The notes beneath the pieces are model-generated. The model was not told the origin of the DNA and did not search any database. It was given only the letters and a program-made list of their open reading frames with translations. A stretch of 64,000 nucleotides of DNA, from positions 62,001 to 126,000 of the forward strand of contig CAVOTD010000027.1 in assembly GCA_963698995.1 (NCBI GenBank), written 5' to 3'. A program made the position numbers and the translations under genes. The stretch comes from AP-15 sp963698995 (GTDB taxonomy: Bacteria; Pseudomonadota; Alphaproteobacteria; ATCC43930; CGMCC-115725). Numbering within the stretch: the stretch's first letter is position 1; the number at the start of each line of letters is the position of its first letter. Below, piece by piece: positions 33,546 through 44,559 of the stretch.

Positions 33546-34384
33546 ACGTTCACGGTCCAGTGGCAGGCGCAGCTGACATCGGCGCTGCGGCCCTGTTCGA
33601 TTGATCGATAGGCGCCGACCCGCGCGCCGTCCTTGTCGTGATGCTGCCCGCCGGTTCTACCACAGTCAATCCAAGCCGAACCGGCCTTACTCTCGCGTCC
33701 GGGCAGACGTTGCCGAAATGACATTATTGTTGATAAATTCGCATCAGTATGGTAGTGTGTCGGCCGCAGAAAATGCCGAATCTGATGTTGGGCAATAAGC
33801 TGATCTACCTCACGGGACGTACGCACCCTCACCTGCGGACCGAGGCGCTAGAGTTGCGGCACGATCCGCGCGAAGCTCTTGGCAATTCGGGCAATCCCGT
33901 CCTGTATTTTTCCTGCAGAAACAGGAGGACAGCGAGGCTCGGTAACGAGGTTCGACCTTTACGACGGATCGACATCCCGAGGCGTGGAGATAGCCTCCTC
34001 TGCCCGCAAGCGGGGCGCCGGAGCCCCGCTGATGCTGGAAGTCGGTGTCGATCCGCCCAATCCGTGCTGTTATCTGCTGTTCTTCCGATCGGGAATCTGA
34101 GGAATCTCAATCACTTGATCCTGATCACTTTTTCCTCGCGTGCGCGACGCGCGGGCGCTTTGCGAAGGAAAGCTCCGGCAACCCGCGGGGCCGGGCCGCG
34201 CGGCATTCCCAATCCCAGGCGCCGCGTGCCCGATCTTTCCCGCAAGCGGGGCGAGGGGTCGGAGTAGCGGCAAAAGCGGATGTTCTTCGGCACGCCGGCC
34301 TATGATGTGCTAAAATTTGCGGCAACAGCTCACCGCGCCGCCATCTCGTTCTCTCCGTTAGGGCAGGGGTCCCAAGCGTATCTG
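33546..34384. other. Intergenic stretch without a convincing gene
   Basis: About 840 bases. On the minus strand an open stretch from about 33832 runs into the transposon insertion point (ARVGAYRSIEQGRSADVSCACHWTVNVAR), possibly the end of a gene interrupted by the element, but I recognise no family. CCCGCAAGCGGGGCG occurs near 34003 and again near 34239, REP-like palindromes. The other open frames have no family signs or ribosome sites. Confidence 0.5.
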
Positions 34385-36256
<1,872 letters not shown>

Positions 36257-36282
36257 CGCTATATTAGGGGCGGAGGCCAGGA

Positions 36283-36864
36283 ATGAGCGAGCGGGCGATC
36301 AGACGGATGACCCTTGAGGAGTTCCTTCGTTGGGACGACGGGACCGACACGCGCTACGAGCTGCTCGACGGATTTCCGGTGGCAATGGCCCCGCCGGCGG
36401 AGGCGCATCGCATCTTGGCCGTGCGGCTCGTTACCCGGATCGATGCGAAGCTCTCTGGCCGGCGGCCGTGTAACGCCCAGATCGAGCCCGGCGTGGTTCG
36501 CCCCGACCGTGCCGACTCGTATTATATCCCCGATATAGCGGTTACTTGCCAGCCGAACGAGCCCGGTCGACAGGCTATGGTGGATCCGATCCTCATTGTC
36601 GAGATTTTGTCGCCGAGTACGGAGCGAAGCGACCGTCGCTTAAAGATGCCCGCCTATCAAGCGATAGAAAGCGTACGCGAGATCCTGCTGATTGATGCCG
36701 ACAGTCATCATGCCGAGCTTTATCGACGAGAGAACAACCACTGGGGGATCGAGCTTGTTCGTGGAGGCGAAGCGACACTCTTCTTAACCTCGGTCGATCT
36801 TCGGATCTCGATGTCAGAGCTCTATCAGGGAATTGCGATCCCTGCGGCGACCGTTGATTCCTGA
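36283..36864 (+). CDS. Uma2 family (DUF820) endonuclease-like protein
   Basis: A 193-residue protein of the Uma2/DUF820 restriction-endonuclease-like fold. Family marks are MTLEEFLRWDDGTDTRYELLDGFPVAMAPP at the start, PDIAVTC (acidic active-site strand), DPILIVEILSPSTERSDRRLKMPAYQAIESVREILLID (the ExL...D..K core). Members are often found in multiple copies, mostly in cyanobacteria, and their role is unclear. AGGCCAGGA precedes ATG 36283. Confidence 0.88.
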   Translation: MSERAIRRMTLEEFLRWDDGTDTRYELLDGFPVAMAPPAEAHRILAVRLVTRIDAKLSGRRPCNAQIEPGVVRPDRADSYYIPDIAVTCQPNEPGRQAMVDPILIVEILSPSTERSDRRLKMPAYQAIESVREILLIDADSHHAELYRRENNHWGIELVRGGEATLFLTSVDLRISMSELYQGIAIPAATVDS

Positions 36865-36897
36865 TCCCTAAGCAACTGGCCGGCCCCGTCTCAAACA

Positions 36898-37476
36898 ATG
36901 CTCGACCGTCTTTATTCCCGGGCGCTCGCCCTTGCAGCCAGCCCCAACGCCATGTGGGCACTGGCGGCGATTTCGTTCATCGAGAGCTCGTTTTTCCCGA
37001 TACCGCCGGACATCCTGCTGATCCCGATGATCTTGGCGCAGCCCCGCCGCGCCTGGCTGATTGCCGGGGTCTGCACGGCTGCCTCGGTGCTCGGCGGGTT
37101 TGTCGGCTATGCGATCGGTTATTTCCTGTTCGACGCGATCGGCCGGCCGGTGCTGGAATTCTATCACGCAATGGACAAATACGAGGCGCTCAAGGCGGCT
37201 TTCGCGCATTGGGGCGCCTGGATCATCGTGCTGAAGGGGCTGACCCCGATCCCGTTCAAGCTGGTGACGATTGCGAGCGGCGTCGCGCATTTCGATCTGC
37301 TCGCCTTCGCGCTCGCCTCGATGGTGTCGCGCAGCCTGAGGTTTTTCCTGCTGGCCGCCCTGCTGTGGTGGTTTGGCGACCCGGTCCGCGAATTCATCGA
37401 GCGCCGGCTGATGCTGGTGACCAGCGCCTTTGCGTTGGCGCTCGTTGGCGGGTTTGTGGCGCTGCGCTATTTATGA
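36898..37476 (+). CDS. YqaA-type DedA-related membrane protein
   Basis: A 192-residue inner-membrane protein with the VTT/DedA-like motifs: ISFIESSFFPIPPDILLIPMIL, VLGGFVGYAIGYFLFDAIGRP, GAWIIVLKGLTPIPFKLVTIASG and the C-terminal FFLLAALLWWFGDPVREF. Relatives act in lipid scrambling or undecaprenyl-phosphate recycling; for YqaA itself this is inferred. The next gene, dsbB, begins a few bases after the stop. Confidence 0.85.
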   Translation: MLDRLYSRALALAASPNAMWALAAISFIESSFFPIPPDILLIPMILAQPRRAWLIAGVCTAASVLGGFVGYAIGYFLFDAIGRPVLEFYHAMDKYEALKAAFAHWGAWIIVLKGLTPIPFKLVTIASGVAHFDLLAFALASMVSRSLRFFLLAALLWWFGDPVREFIERRLMLVTSAFALALVGGFVALRYL

Positions 37477-37482
37477 GCGGAT

Positions 37483-37998
37483 GGCAGGGTTAACGCGTTA
37501 TTTGCGAGCGGCGTCCTGGCGGCCAGCGTTGTCGCGCTCGGCGGCGCTCTCCTGTCGCAATATTGGGGCGGCCTTGCTCCTTGCGAGCTCTGCCTGTTGC
37601 AGCGCTGGCCGTGGGGCGCGGCGATCGTCATCGCGATGATCGCCATCATGGTCGGCAACCGGCCGGCGTTGCCCTGGGTGTCGCTGCTGCTCGCCGTCGT
37701 TTTCGCCGTCGGCGGTGCGCTGGCATTCTATCATGTCGGGGTCGAGCAGCATTGGTTCGCCGGCCCCAGCGCCTGCAGCGGGGCCGCCACCGCGGCCGAT
37801 ACGGTCGAGGCCTTGAAAGCGCAAATCCTGCGGCAGCAGCCGGTGCGCTGCGACGAGGTGGCGTGGTCGCTGTGGGGGATTTCGCTCGCCGGCTGGAACC
37901 TGCTTGCGTCGCTGGTGATGCTGGGCTGCTGTGTCGCGGTCTTTGTGCAATCGCGCGGACCTCTGCGGCGCCCCAGGATGCGCCCGGGGGCGGCATGA
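37483..37998 (+). CDS. dsbB: Disulfide bond formation protein DsbB (start region frameshifted)
   Basis: A four-helix quinone-linked oxidase that re-oxidises DsbA. Both redox Cys pairs are seen: APCELCLLQRWPW (CxxC) and the periplasmic loop FAGPSACSG...QQPVRCDEVAW. The family frame reads NALFASGVLAASVVALGGALLSQYWGGL but has no start codon before an upstream stop at 37474. ATG 37483 is one frame off, so a base is probably missing near 37488. The gene overlaps coq7 in an ATGA. Confidence 0.82.
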   Translation, partial: GRVNALFASGVLAASVVALGGALLSQYWGGLAPCELCLLQRWPWGAAIVIAMIAIMVGNRPALPWVSLLLAVVFAVGGALAFYHVGVEQHWFAGPSACSGAATAADTVEALKAQILRQQPVRCDEVAWSLWGISLAGWNLLASLVMLGCCVAVFVQSRGPLRRPRMRPGAA

Positions 37999-38546
37999 AA
38001 GCCACGCCGGCGCATCGATTGCCCGGCGACCCTGCGCCGGCCGACGAGATCCCCCGGATGTTGCGGGTCGACCATGCCGGCGAATTCGGGGCGACGCGGA
38101 TTTATCAGGGGCAGCTCGATGTGCTCGGACACGGCCGCTCGGTGGCGGCGATCCGTCGGATGACGGAGGCCGAAAAGCGCCATCTTGCCCGGTTCGAGAC
38201 GCTGTTGCGCGATCGGCGAGTCCGGCCGACCTTGCTTCACCCGCTGTGGTCGGTTGCGGGGTACGCCATCGGGGCGGCGACCGCGCTGCTCGGCGAGCGC
38301 GCCGCGATGGCTTGCACCGTCGCGGTCGAAGAAGTCATCGACGAGCACTACCGGACACAGGCCGAAACGCTGGGCGACGCGGACGCCGCATTGCGCGAGA
38401 CGATCCTCGCGTTTCGCGACGACGAGATCGAGCATCACGACGTCGCGCTCGCGCACGGGGCGGAGCAGACCCCCGGCTATGACCTGCTCAGCGGCGCGGT
38501 CAAGGCGGGTTCGCGGATCGCGATCTGGCTGTCGACCCGCTTTTAG
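37995..38546 (+). CDS. coq7: Demethoxyubiquinone hydroxylase Coq7
   Basis: A 183-residue di-iron hydroxylase for the penultimate step of ubiquinone synthesis. The four iron-binding motifs are visible: RVDHAGEFGATRIYQGQ, EAEKRHLARFE, AVEEVIDEHYRTQ and FRDDEIEHHDVAL. The length is normal for the family. Its ATG overlaps the dsbB stop. Quinone synthesis beside a quinone-dependent oxidase (DsbB) may reflect a shared redox theme or only gene packing. Confidence 0.92.
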   Translation: MKATPAHRLPGDPAPADEIPRMLRVDHAGEFGATRIYQGQLDVLGHGRSVAAIRRMTEAEKRHLARFETLLRDRRVRPTLLHPLWSVAGYAIGAATALLGERAAMACTVAVEEVIDEHYRTQAETLGDADAALRETILAFRDDEIEHHDVALAHGAEQTPGYDLLSGAVKAGSRIAIWLSTRF

Positions 38547-38560
38547 CCCCTGCAGGAGGC

Positions 38561-39507
38561 TTACTGCCGCTTGCGCTCGGACCCGGTGCTTTCCGCGGGC
38601 TCGCCGGCATAATTCTCGTAATACCCCTCGGGCCGTCCGTCCTTGAACGGCACCCCAATGACCACAGCTCGCCGGTTTCTGGATGAAAGCGAAGCGCCGT
38701 CGCGTTACGGATGCCGGACGCAAATATCGTCTGGTTCGAGCCATCGGCATCGAATTGCTGGATCGTCGCCTTGGGCTCGGACTCGACGCCGAGATTGCCG
38801 GATCAGCCGACCCCCACGAAGAGGGCGCCGGCGTTTTCGGGTCGATCGCGAGATGCCGGTTCCGGTGGCCCACGGTGATGCCGAAAACGCCTTTTTTCGT
38901 CAGTAGCTCCGCGCCGTAGGCGCCGGGCACCGGCTTGCGCTGATCCGGCGGCAGCTGGTCGACGCGCTGCGGAGTTGCCGGGCGGGCGGCGCGCAGAGCG
39001 CCGACGACGTGCGGCACCCGCCAGACGCCGTCCTGGTCTGCCACCAGCAACTCGTCACCGCGCCACGCCAGGCCATAGGGCCGGTTGAGGTCCTCGACAT
39101 GGCGGTCGATCCATTTGGCGCGGCCCCCGCCATCGTCGCGCAGCAAGGTCAAATAGCCGGCGCTCTGCTCTGCCACCAGCACCTCACCGTTCGGCAGCCA
39201 GAGCAGCCGCCGCGGATTGGCGAGCCCGGTGGCGAACGGCGTCGCGATGAAGCCCAGCGGCACTTGCGGCACCTGCCCGGTCATAGGGCACGACCAGCGA
39301 CCGGTCGGTGACGATCGGGCCGGTCTTCGGCGCCGGTAGATCGTTCGGGTCGATACGAAAACGCTCGGCCTGGAAATTCTGCGCCAGGGCATCGCGAGCG
39401 CCGTCGCTCGGCCCTCCCTTTTGCTCCGCGGCAAGCGACGCAAGCGCAAAAGCGACCGTGAGCAGGGTCGCGGCTGCTGTCCTGGAGATCGCCGGGTTCC
39501 TTGCCAT
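38561..39507 (-). pseudogene. Sorbosone dehydrogenase-like protein, internally deleted and frameshifted
   Basis: The start is a signal peptide (MARNPAISRTAAATLLTVAFALASLAAEQ) followed by FQAERFRIDPNDLPAP. After a frame change near 39285, the PQQ-type beta-propeller reads GFIATPFATGLANPRRLLWLPNGEVLVAEQSAG to PGAYGAELLTKKGVFGITVGHRNRHLAIDP. The next part (ALFVGVG-stop-SGNLGVE...GIRNATAL) contains a TGA. HPETGELW then joins directly to VPFKDGRPEGYYEN, skipping about 150 family residues, and the last blade is missing. The deletion is real whatever the base errors are. Confidence 0.75.
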
Positions 39508-39618
39508 TGCAGCTCTCCATGGGCGATGAGGCAAAGCGCGCCCGATAGGTGCCCGCCTACACATTAACAGCAACGGACCGGCTGTGCGGCTGTCATCGCT
39601 GAAATGTGACGCCCGCTC

Positions 39619-41919
39619 CTACAGAAAGCTGTAGGGGTCGATGTCGATCTGGATGCGGGTCGAGCCGGCGACGCGGATGCGGGCGAGCCAATTGCGGATT
39701 ACCGCCTGGAGCCTTACCTCGCGAGCGGCCTTAACTAGAAAGCGCCGGCGGTGGCGGCCGCGCAGCACCGCGAGCGGCGCCGGGGCCGGGCCGAGCACGG
39801 TCAGGCCGGGGAGCTGCGGCGCGGCGCGCGACAGGGCGCGCGAGGCAAACTCGCAGCTCTCGGCATCGGCGGCGCTGACGATCAGCGCGGCGAGGCGGCC
39901 GAAGGGCGGCAGGCCCGCATCTCGGCGCGCTGCCGCCTCGGCTTCGAGAAAGCGGTCGCGATCGCCGGCGGCCAGCGCCTTCATGACCGGCTGGTCGGGC
40001 ATCCAGGTCTGGATCAGCACCCGGCCCTTGTGCTCGGCGCGCCCGGCGCGGCCGCCGACCTGGTGCAGCAGCTGGTAAGTCCGCTCGGCCGCCCGCAGGT
40101 CGCCGCCCGCAAGACCCAGATCGGCGTCGACGACGCCGACCAGGGTCAGCATCGGGAAATGATGGCCCTTGGCGGCGAGTTGGGTCCCGATCAGCAAATC
40201 GTAGCGCCGCTCGGTCATTGCCTGGGCGAGCTCGGCCGCAGCGCGCGGACCGGGCAACAGATCGCTGACCATCAGCGCCGCGCGCGCCGCCGGAAAGCGC
40301 TCGGTCGCCTCTTCCAGGAGCCGCTCGACACCCGGCCCGCACGGCACCAGCGTTCCTGCCGCGAGGCATTCCGGGCAACAGGGCGGAACCCCCTCGGCAT
40401 GGCCACAATGATGACATAAGAGGCGCCCGGTGAAGCGATGTTCGACGAGCCAGGCGGTGCAGCTCGGGCATTGGAAGCGGTGGCCGCAGGCGCGACAGAG
40501 AGTCAGCGGCGCGTAACCGCGTCGGTTGAGGAACAACAGCGCCTGCTCCCCGGCCTCGAATGTCGCGCCGAGCTCCTCGACCAGCTGCGGCGCCAGAAAG
40601 CGCCCGCGCTCAATCCGTTCCCGGCGCAAATCGATCAGCCGCACCGCGGGGAGCTCGGCGGCGGCATGGCGGCGCGGCAGCGCAACTCGCTGGTAGCGGC
40701 GGCGCGCGACATTGACGATGGTTTCGAGTGACGGGGTCGCCGACACCAGGACGATCGGGATGCCGGCCAGCGATGCGCGCAGCACCGCCATGTCGCGCGC
40801 GTGGTAGATGACTCCGTCCTCTTGTTTGTAGGAAGGGTCGTGCTCCTCGTCGACGATGATCAGCCCGAGTTCGGAGAACGGCAGGAACAGTGCCGAGCGG
40901 GCTCCGACCACGACCCGCGCCCGGCCGGCGGCGACGGCGCGCCAGGTGTCGCGGCGTTCGGCCTCACCGATATCAGAATGCCATTGCGCCGGGAGCACGC
41001 CGAAGCGCTCGCGATAGCGCTCGAGCCACTGCGCCCCGAGCGCAATTTCGGGCAGCAGGACCAGAACCTGCCACCCGGCCGCCAACGCCGCCGCGAGCGC
41101 GGCGAAGTAGGTCTCGGTTTTCCCGGACCCGGTGACGCCGTCGAGCACGATTACGCTGAAATCTCCGGATTCGACCTGGCCGACAAGACGCTGCGCCGCC
41201 TCCGATTGGTCGGGGGAGAGCACCGGGGCGCAGGAGTGCCAGTCTGGGAGCGTCGATTGGGGCGTCTCGGCCGGCGCCAACCGCTCCTCGACGAGGCCGG
41301 AAGCAATCAGGGAGCGAACCACGCCGGTGCCGCACCCGGCGAGCCGCGCCAGCTCCCCCGCCGGCACCGGGAGGCCGCCGGCCAACACCTCCAGCACCCG
41401 CTGCCGCGCCGGTGTCAGGCGCGTTTCGGTTGCGCCATTTTCAGTCGGGTCAGGGGGTTGTCCCGCGGCCAGCGCCGCCAATCCGCACGGGGACGCGACG
41501 CAAAGCCGCCGCGGGCGCGGCGGCTGCAGCGCCTCGGCGACGCTCATCGTCATGCGCAGCACCGCGCCTGGCGGTGCCATCGTATAGGCGGCGACGCGCT
41601 CGACAAATAACCGCAGCTCGGGCCGCAGCGCGGGAACCGGCAATGTCTCCAGAACTGGCTTCAACCGGTCGACCGGAAGCCCATCGCTTGCCCCGTCCCA
41701 GACAACCCCAGCAAGCTGGCGCTGGCCGAGCGGCACCTGCACGAAACTGCCGGGCTCAGGTGGCACGGCGCCCTCTGGGACCAAATAATCGAGGGGCTGG
41801 GGCAGCGGCAACGGCAATAGAACGCGGATCCGCGCGGCGCCGGGCCGGCTTTCCGGCGGGTCCGGTTCGCCGGCTCCGGGACTTGCCGGATCGGGGGAAC
41901 TGGAATCATCATCGAGCAT
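39619..41919 (-). CDS. priA: Primosomal protein N' (replication restart helicase PriA)
   Basis: A 766-residue 3'-5' helicase that reloads DnaB at stalled forks. Walker A is VTGSGKTETYF, the DEAH-type box is VDEEHDPSYKQEDG, and the eight-Cys zinc region reads CRACGHRFQCPSC...LCHHCGHAEGVPPCCPEC. The terminal motif MPDQPVMKAL and the 3'-DNA-binding N-terminal domain (VLLPLPLPQPLDYLVPEG) are present. Divergent from the DUF484 and xerC genes, a common alphaproteobacterial neighbourhood. Confidence 0.95.
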   Translation of the reverse strand: MLDDDSSSPDPASPGAGEPDPPESRPGAARIRVLLPLPLPQPLDYLVPEGAVPPEPGSFVQVPLGQRQLAGVVWDGASDGLPVDRLKPVLETLPVPALRPELRLFVERVAAYTMAPPGAVLRMTMSVAEALQPPRPRRLCVASPCGLAALAAGQPPDPTENGATETRLTPARQRVLEVLAGGLPVPAGELARLAGCGTGVVRSLIASGLVEERLAPAETPQSTLPDWHSCAPVLSPDQSEAAQRLVGQVESGDFSVIVLDGVTGSGKTETYFAALAAALAAGWQVLVLLPEIALGAQWLERYRERFGVLPAQWHSDIGEAERRDTWRAVAAGRARVVVGARSALFLPFSELGLIIVDEEHDPSYKQEDGVIYHARDMAVLRASLAGIPIVLVSATPSLETIVNVARRRYQRVALPRRHAAAELPAVRLIDLRRERIERGRFLAPQLVEELGATFEAGEQALLFLNRRGYAPLTLCRACGHRFQCPSCTAWLVEHRFTGRLLCHHCGHAEGVPPCCPECLAAGTLVPCGPGVERLLEEATERFPAARAALMVSDLLPGPRAAAELAQAMTERRYDLLIGTQLAAKGHHFPMLTLVGVVDADLGLAGGDLRAAERTYQLLHQVGGRAGRAEHKGRVLIQTWMPDQPVMKALAAGDRDRFLEAEAAARRDAGLPPFGRLAALIVSAADAESCEFASRALSRAAPQLPGLTVLGPAPAPLAVLRGRHRRRFLVKAAREVRLQAVIRNWLARIRVAGSTRIQIDIDPYSFL

Positions 41920-42073
41920 CGGCTAAACTCGCTCGCGGGACGGCAGGCGGCAAGCATCCCTCGGGCTTTTTGCGCCATGCTGGTCCCAAAGGTGGCTTCA
42001 AAATGATCGCGCACCGCTCCGCCGCAGTACTGTTCTCGGATCCGCGTCACGGCGCGGCGCTGCGGAACTAGTC

Positions 42074-42820
42074 GTGGCAGACCGTCCGCAAGACCAGCCG
42101 AAGCCGGTACGCAGTAGCGGTCCAGCAACCGCGCGGCCAAATGAAATCGGTCCGCGCGAGGTCATCGCCTTTCTGCGCCAGAACCCGGATTTCCTCGACC
42201 GTCATCCCGATGCTCTGCGGCTGTTGCGCGCCCCGACCCGGCAAAGTGGCGATGGCGTGCTCGATTTTCAGCACTTTATGTTGGAGAGGCTGCGCCACGA
42301 CGTCGTTCGGCTGCAGGACGAACGCAAGAGCCTGATCGCGACGAGCCGTGGCAATCTCGCGAGTCAGGGGCGGGTGCACAAGGCGGTGATGGCAATGCTG
42401 CGCGCACCCAGCTTCGAGCATTTGCTGCAGATCGTGACCACCGACTTGGCCGTCCTGATCGATGTCGACATCATCACGCTCGGTGTCGAGAGTTCGGCAT
42501 CGCGGACCGCCCGGTTGCCACTGCACGGTATCCATCTGCTGCCGTCAGGCACCGTCGACAAGTTGCTGGGGCCAAATCGCGACGCGCTCCTATGCACCGA
42601 TATTCAAGGCGATCCGGCGTTGTTTGGCGAAGCGGCCGGTCTCGTCCGCTCGCAGGCGTTGCTCCGCCTGTCGTTCAGCCGTTCGGCCCCGGTCGGGCTA
42701 ATGTGCATCGGCACTCGCACCGTCGACACCTTTCAGCCGGGACTTGCGACCGAGCTATTGACCTTTCTCGCCCGCACGCTCGAGATCACGATCGCGCACT
42801 GGCTCGACCGCGCCCGGTGA
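42074..42820 (+). CDS. DUF484 family protein
   Basis: A 248-residue DUF484 protein, a GAF-like fold usually encoded just before xerC. It has IGPREVIAFLRQNPDFLDRHPDALRLL, DFQHFMLERLRHDVVRLQDERKSLI and LIDVDIITLGVE. The start is GTG 42074. Its stop overlaps the GTG start of xerC (GTGA), and this coupling suggests a link to recombination or division, not yet defined. Confidence 0.88.
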   Translation: MADRPQDQPKPVRSSGPATARPNEIGPREVIAFLRQNPDFLDRHPDALRLLRAPTRQSGDGVLDFQHFMLERLRHDVVRLQDERKSLIATSRGNLASQGRVHKAVMAMLRAPSFEHLLQIVTTDLAVLIDVDIITLGVESSASRTARLPLHGIHLLPSGTVDKLLGPNRDALLCTDIQGDPALFGEAAGLVRSQALLRLSFSRSAPVGLMCIGTRTVDTFQPGLATELLTFLARTLEITIAHWLDRAR

Positions 42821-43818
42821 CGCAGGAACGCCTCGTTTTCCCGGCGCTGCCGGAACCGCTGCCGCTGACCCGGTTCTCGGCGGCGGACGATCTGCGCGCC
42901 GCGATCGGATTGTGGGTCGCCTGGCTCGCCGGGGAACGCCGCGCCTCGGCCCATACGGTCGCCGCTTACGGCCGCGATCTGGCGTTCTTTCTCGACTTTC
43001 TGACCGAACATCTAGGCGAGCTGCCGAGCTTATCGGCAATCAATGCTCTGCGTCCGGTCGATTTCCGCGCTTACCTGGCCCGGCGTGCGCAGGACGGTGT
43101 CGAGCGCAGTTCTGCGGCGCGGGGACTGTCGGTGTTGCGTGGGTTTCTGCGCTTTTTGCAGCGCCGGGGGCTTGCCGCGACGACGGCGCTTGCCGTGCTC
43201 CGCTCCCCCAAGTTGCCGCAAAGCGTCCCAAAGCCGCTGACCATCGGCGATGCCACGGGCTCCCTCGAGGCCATCGGCGATCTCGCCGCCGCCCGTTGGC
43301 AAGGCGAGCGCGACGCGGCGATCCTGGCGTTGCTCTATGGCTGCGGCTTGCGGCTTTCCGAAGCGCTGGGGCTGGCGCGGGCCGAGGCGCCATTGGGCGA
43401 GGTGGTGGCGATTACCGGCAAGGGCGGCAAACAGCGCCTGCTTCCGGTCTTGCCGGCGGTGCGCCGGGCGGTCGCCGATTATCTCGCGGTCTGTCCCCAT
43501 AGGCTGACCGCAGACGGGCCGTTGTTTGTCGGCGCCCGCGGCGGGCCGCTGAACCCGCGCCTCGTGCAACGGCAAATGGCGCTGCTGCGCGGTCATCTCG
43601 GTCTGTCGGAAACGGCGACGCCGCATGCCTTGCGGCACAGCTTTGCCACCCATTTGCTCGGCGCCGGCGGCGATTTGCGCGCGATCCAGGAGCTGTTGGG
43701 CCATGCCAGCCTGTCGACGACGCAGCGCTATACGTCGGTGGAGACCGAGCGCCTTCTCGCCATTTACGACGCTGCGCACCCGCGCGCGCATCTCGATCGC
43801 GCAGACCTGAACGGATGA
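42817..43818 (+). CDS. xerC: Tyrosine recombinase XerC
   Basis: A 333-residue site-specific recombinase that resolves chromosome dimers with XerD. Catalytic residues are visible: Arg in YGCGLRLSEALGL, Lys in ITGKGGKQRLLP, HALRHSFATHLLGAGGDL (HxxR), LGHASLSTTQRYT (His and the nucleophilic Tyr). The SAM-like core-binding domain covers residues ~25-115. GTG start overlaps the DUF484 stop; the stop overlaps the next gene in ATGA. Position beside DUF484 supports chromosomal XerC rather than a phage integrase. Confidence 0.92.
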   Translation: MTQERLVFPALPEPLPLTRFSAADDLRAAIGLWVAWLAGERRASAHTVAAYGRDLAFFLDFLTEHLGELPSLSAINALRPVDFRAYLARRAQDGVERSSAARGLSVLRGFLRFLQRRGLAATTALAVLRSPKLPQSVPKPLTIGDATGSLEAIGDLAAARWQGERDAAILALLYGCGLRLSEALGLARAEAPLGEVVAITGKGGKQRLLPVLPAVRRAVADYLAVCPHRLTADGPLFVGARGGPLNPRLVQRQMALLRGHLGLSETATPHALRHSFATHLLGAGGDLRAIQELLGHASLSTTQRYTSVETERLLAIYDAAHPRAHLDRADLNG

Positions 43819-44177
43819 GTGAGGCGGAAATGGCTCTTAAGCGCATGGTGCTGCAGATTGGGATGGGGACGGATATCCGCGGGGCAGATTATACGAAGGC
43901 CGCAGTTCGGGCGTTGCGCGACGCGCTGTGGCACAACTCGCTCAGCGTTGCCGATGCGGTGGGCTTGCCGGTCGATGCCATGCAGGTCGAGGTCACGATC
44001 GGCGTCCCGCGTCCGGATCGGGTGGACAAGGACGCGGTCCGCGCGGTGCTGCCGCACGGCAGCGGCAGCGGAACCGTGCGCGTCGTCGAGGGCGGGCTCG
44101 AGATACCAAACGATGCCGGTACCGACACGACGGTCATTGCCAATGCCGCGGCGGTCGTGCGGCTGGACATCGCGTGA
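43815..44177 (+). CDS. Lin0512 family protein (copy 1)
   Basis: A 120-residue Lin0512-type protein. Its motifs are VLQIGMGTDIRGADYTKAAVRALRDALWHNSLS and MQVEVTIGVPRPDRVDKDAVRAVLPHG. No function is established for the family. ATG 43815 overlaps xerC by 4 bp; ATG 43830 is a possible alternative. A paralogue follows 12 bp later, so the two may form a hetero-oligomer. Confidence 0.85.
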   Translation: MSEAEMALKRMVLQIGMGTDIRGADYTKAAVRALRDALWHNSLSVADAVGLPVDAMQVEVTIGVPRPDRVDKDAVRAVLPHGSGSGTVRVVEGGLEIPNDAGTDTTVIANAAAVVRLDIA

Positions 44178-44189
44178 GGAGTGACCGGT

Positions 44190-44540
44190 ATGACCGTAAA
44201 GCGTGTCATTCTCGAGATGGGCACCGGCAATGATCTGCACGGCGGGGATTACACCAAGGCAGCGGTGCGCGCCGTGGCGGATGCGATTCACCACAGCTCG
44301 CTGAGCTTGATCCGCTCGCTCGGGCTCGATGCCCGCACCATGCAGGTCGAGGTGACGATCGGCGCGCAGCGGCCGGACAAAGTAGATGCCGAGGCGGTCA
44401 AGGCGGCTCTGCCCCATGGCCAAGTCGCAGTTAAGGTGATGAAGGGCGGTCTCGACGTTCCGCACGACGAATTGGGCGATGTGGCGGTGATCGCCAGCGC
44501 CGCCGTCGCCGTCCGGCTCGACCTGCAGCAAACGAAATAA
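44190..44540 (+). CDS. Lin0512 family protein (copy 2)
   Basis: A 116-residue paralogue of the preceding protein (VILEMGTGNDLHGGDYTKAAVRAVADAIHHSSLSL, MQVEVTIGAQRPDKVDAEAVKAALPHG). The two share the G-x-G-x-D and HG sites but differ elsewhere, so the duplication is old. ATG 44190 is chosen for the upstream GAGGAG; an in-frame GTG lies at 44181. Probable operon with copy 1 and the nitroreductase. Confidence 0.85.
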   Translation: MTVKRVILEMGTGNDLHGGDYTKAAVRAVADAIHHSSLSLIRSLGLDARTMQVEVTIGAQRPDKVDAEAVKAALPHGQVAVKVMKGGLDVPHDELGDVAVIASAAVAVRLDLQQTK

Positions 44541-44559
44541 CATGAGGAAAGGAGGAAGT

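Noticed and set aside
33749..34267. 172-codon plus-strand frame between the transposon and the ABC transporter
   Set aside because: No ribosome site, no family resemblance, and REP-like palindromes inside; probably random.
38840..38860. In-frame TGA in the sorbosone-type dehydrogenase considered as selenocysteine
   Set aside because: No selenocysteine insertion structure or selenium genes are seen, the position is Ser in the family, and the gene is broken elsewhere.
42817..43818. Tyrosine recombinase considered as a phage or island integrase
   Set aside because: Coupling to DUF484, full XerC-type motifs and no att-like or phage genes nearby point to chromosomal XerC.
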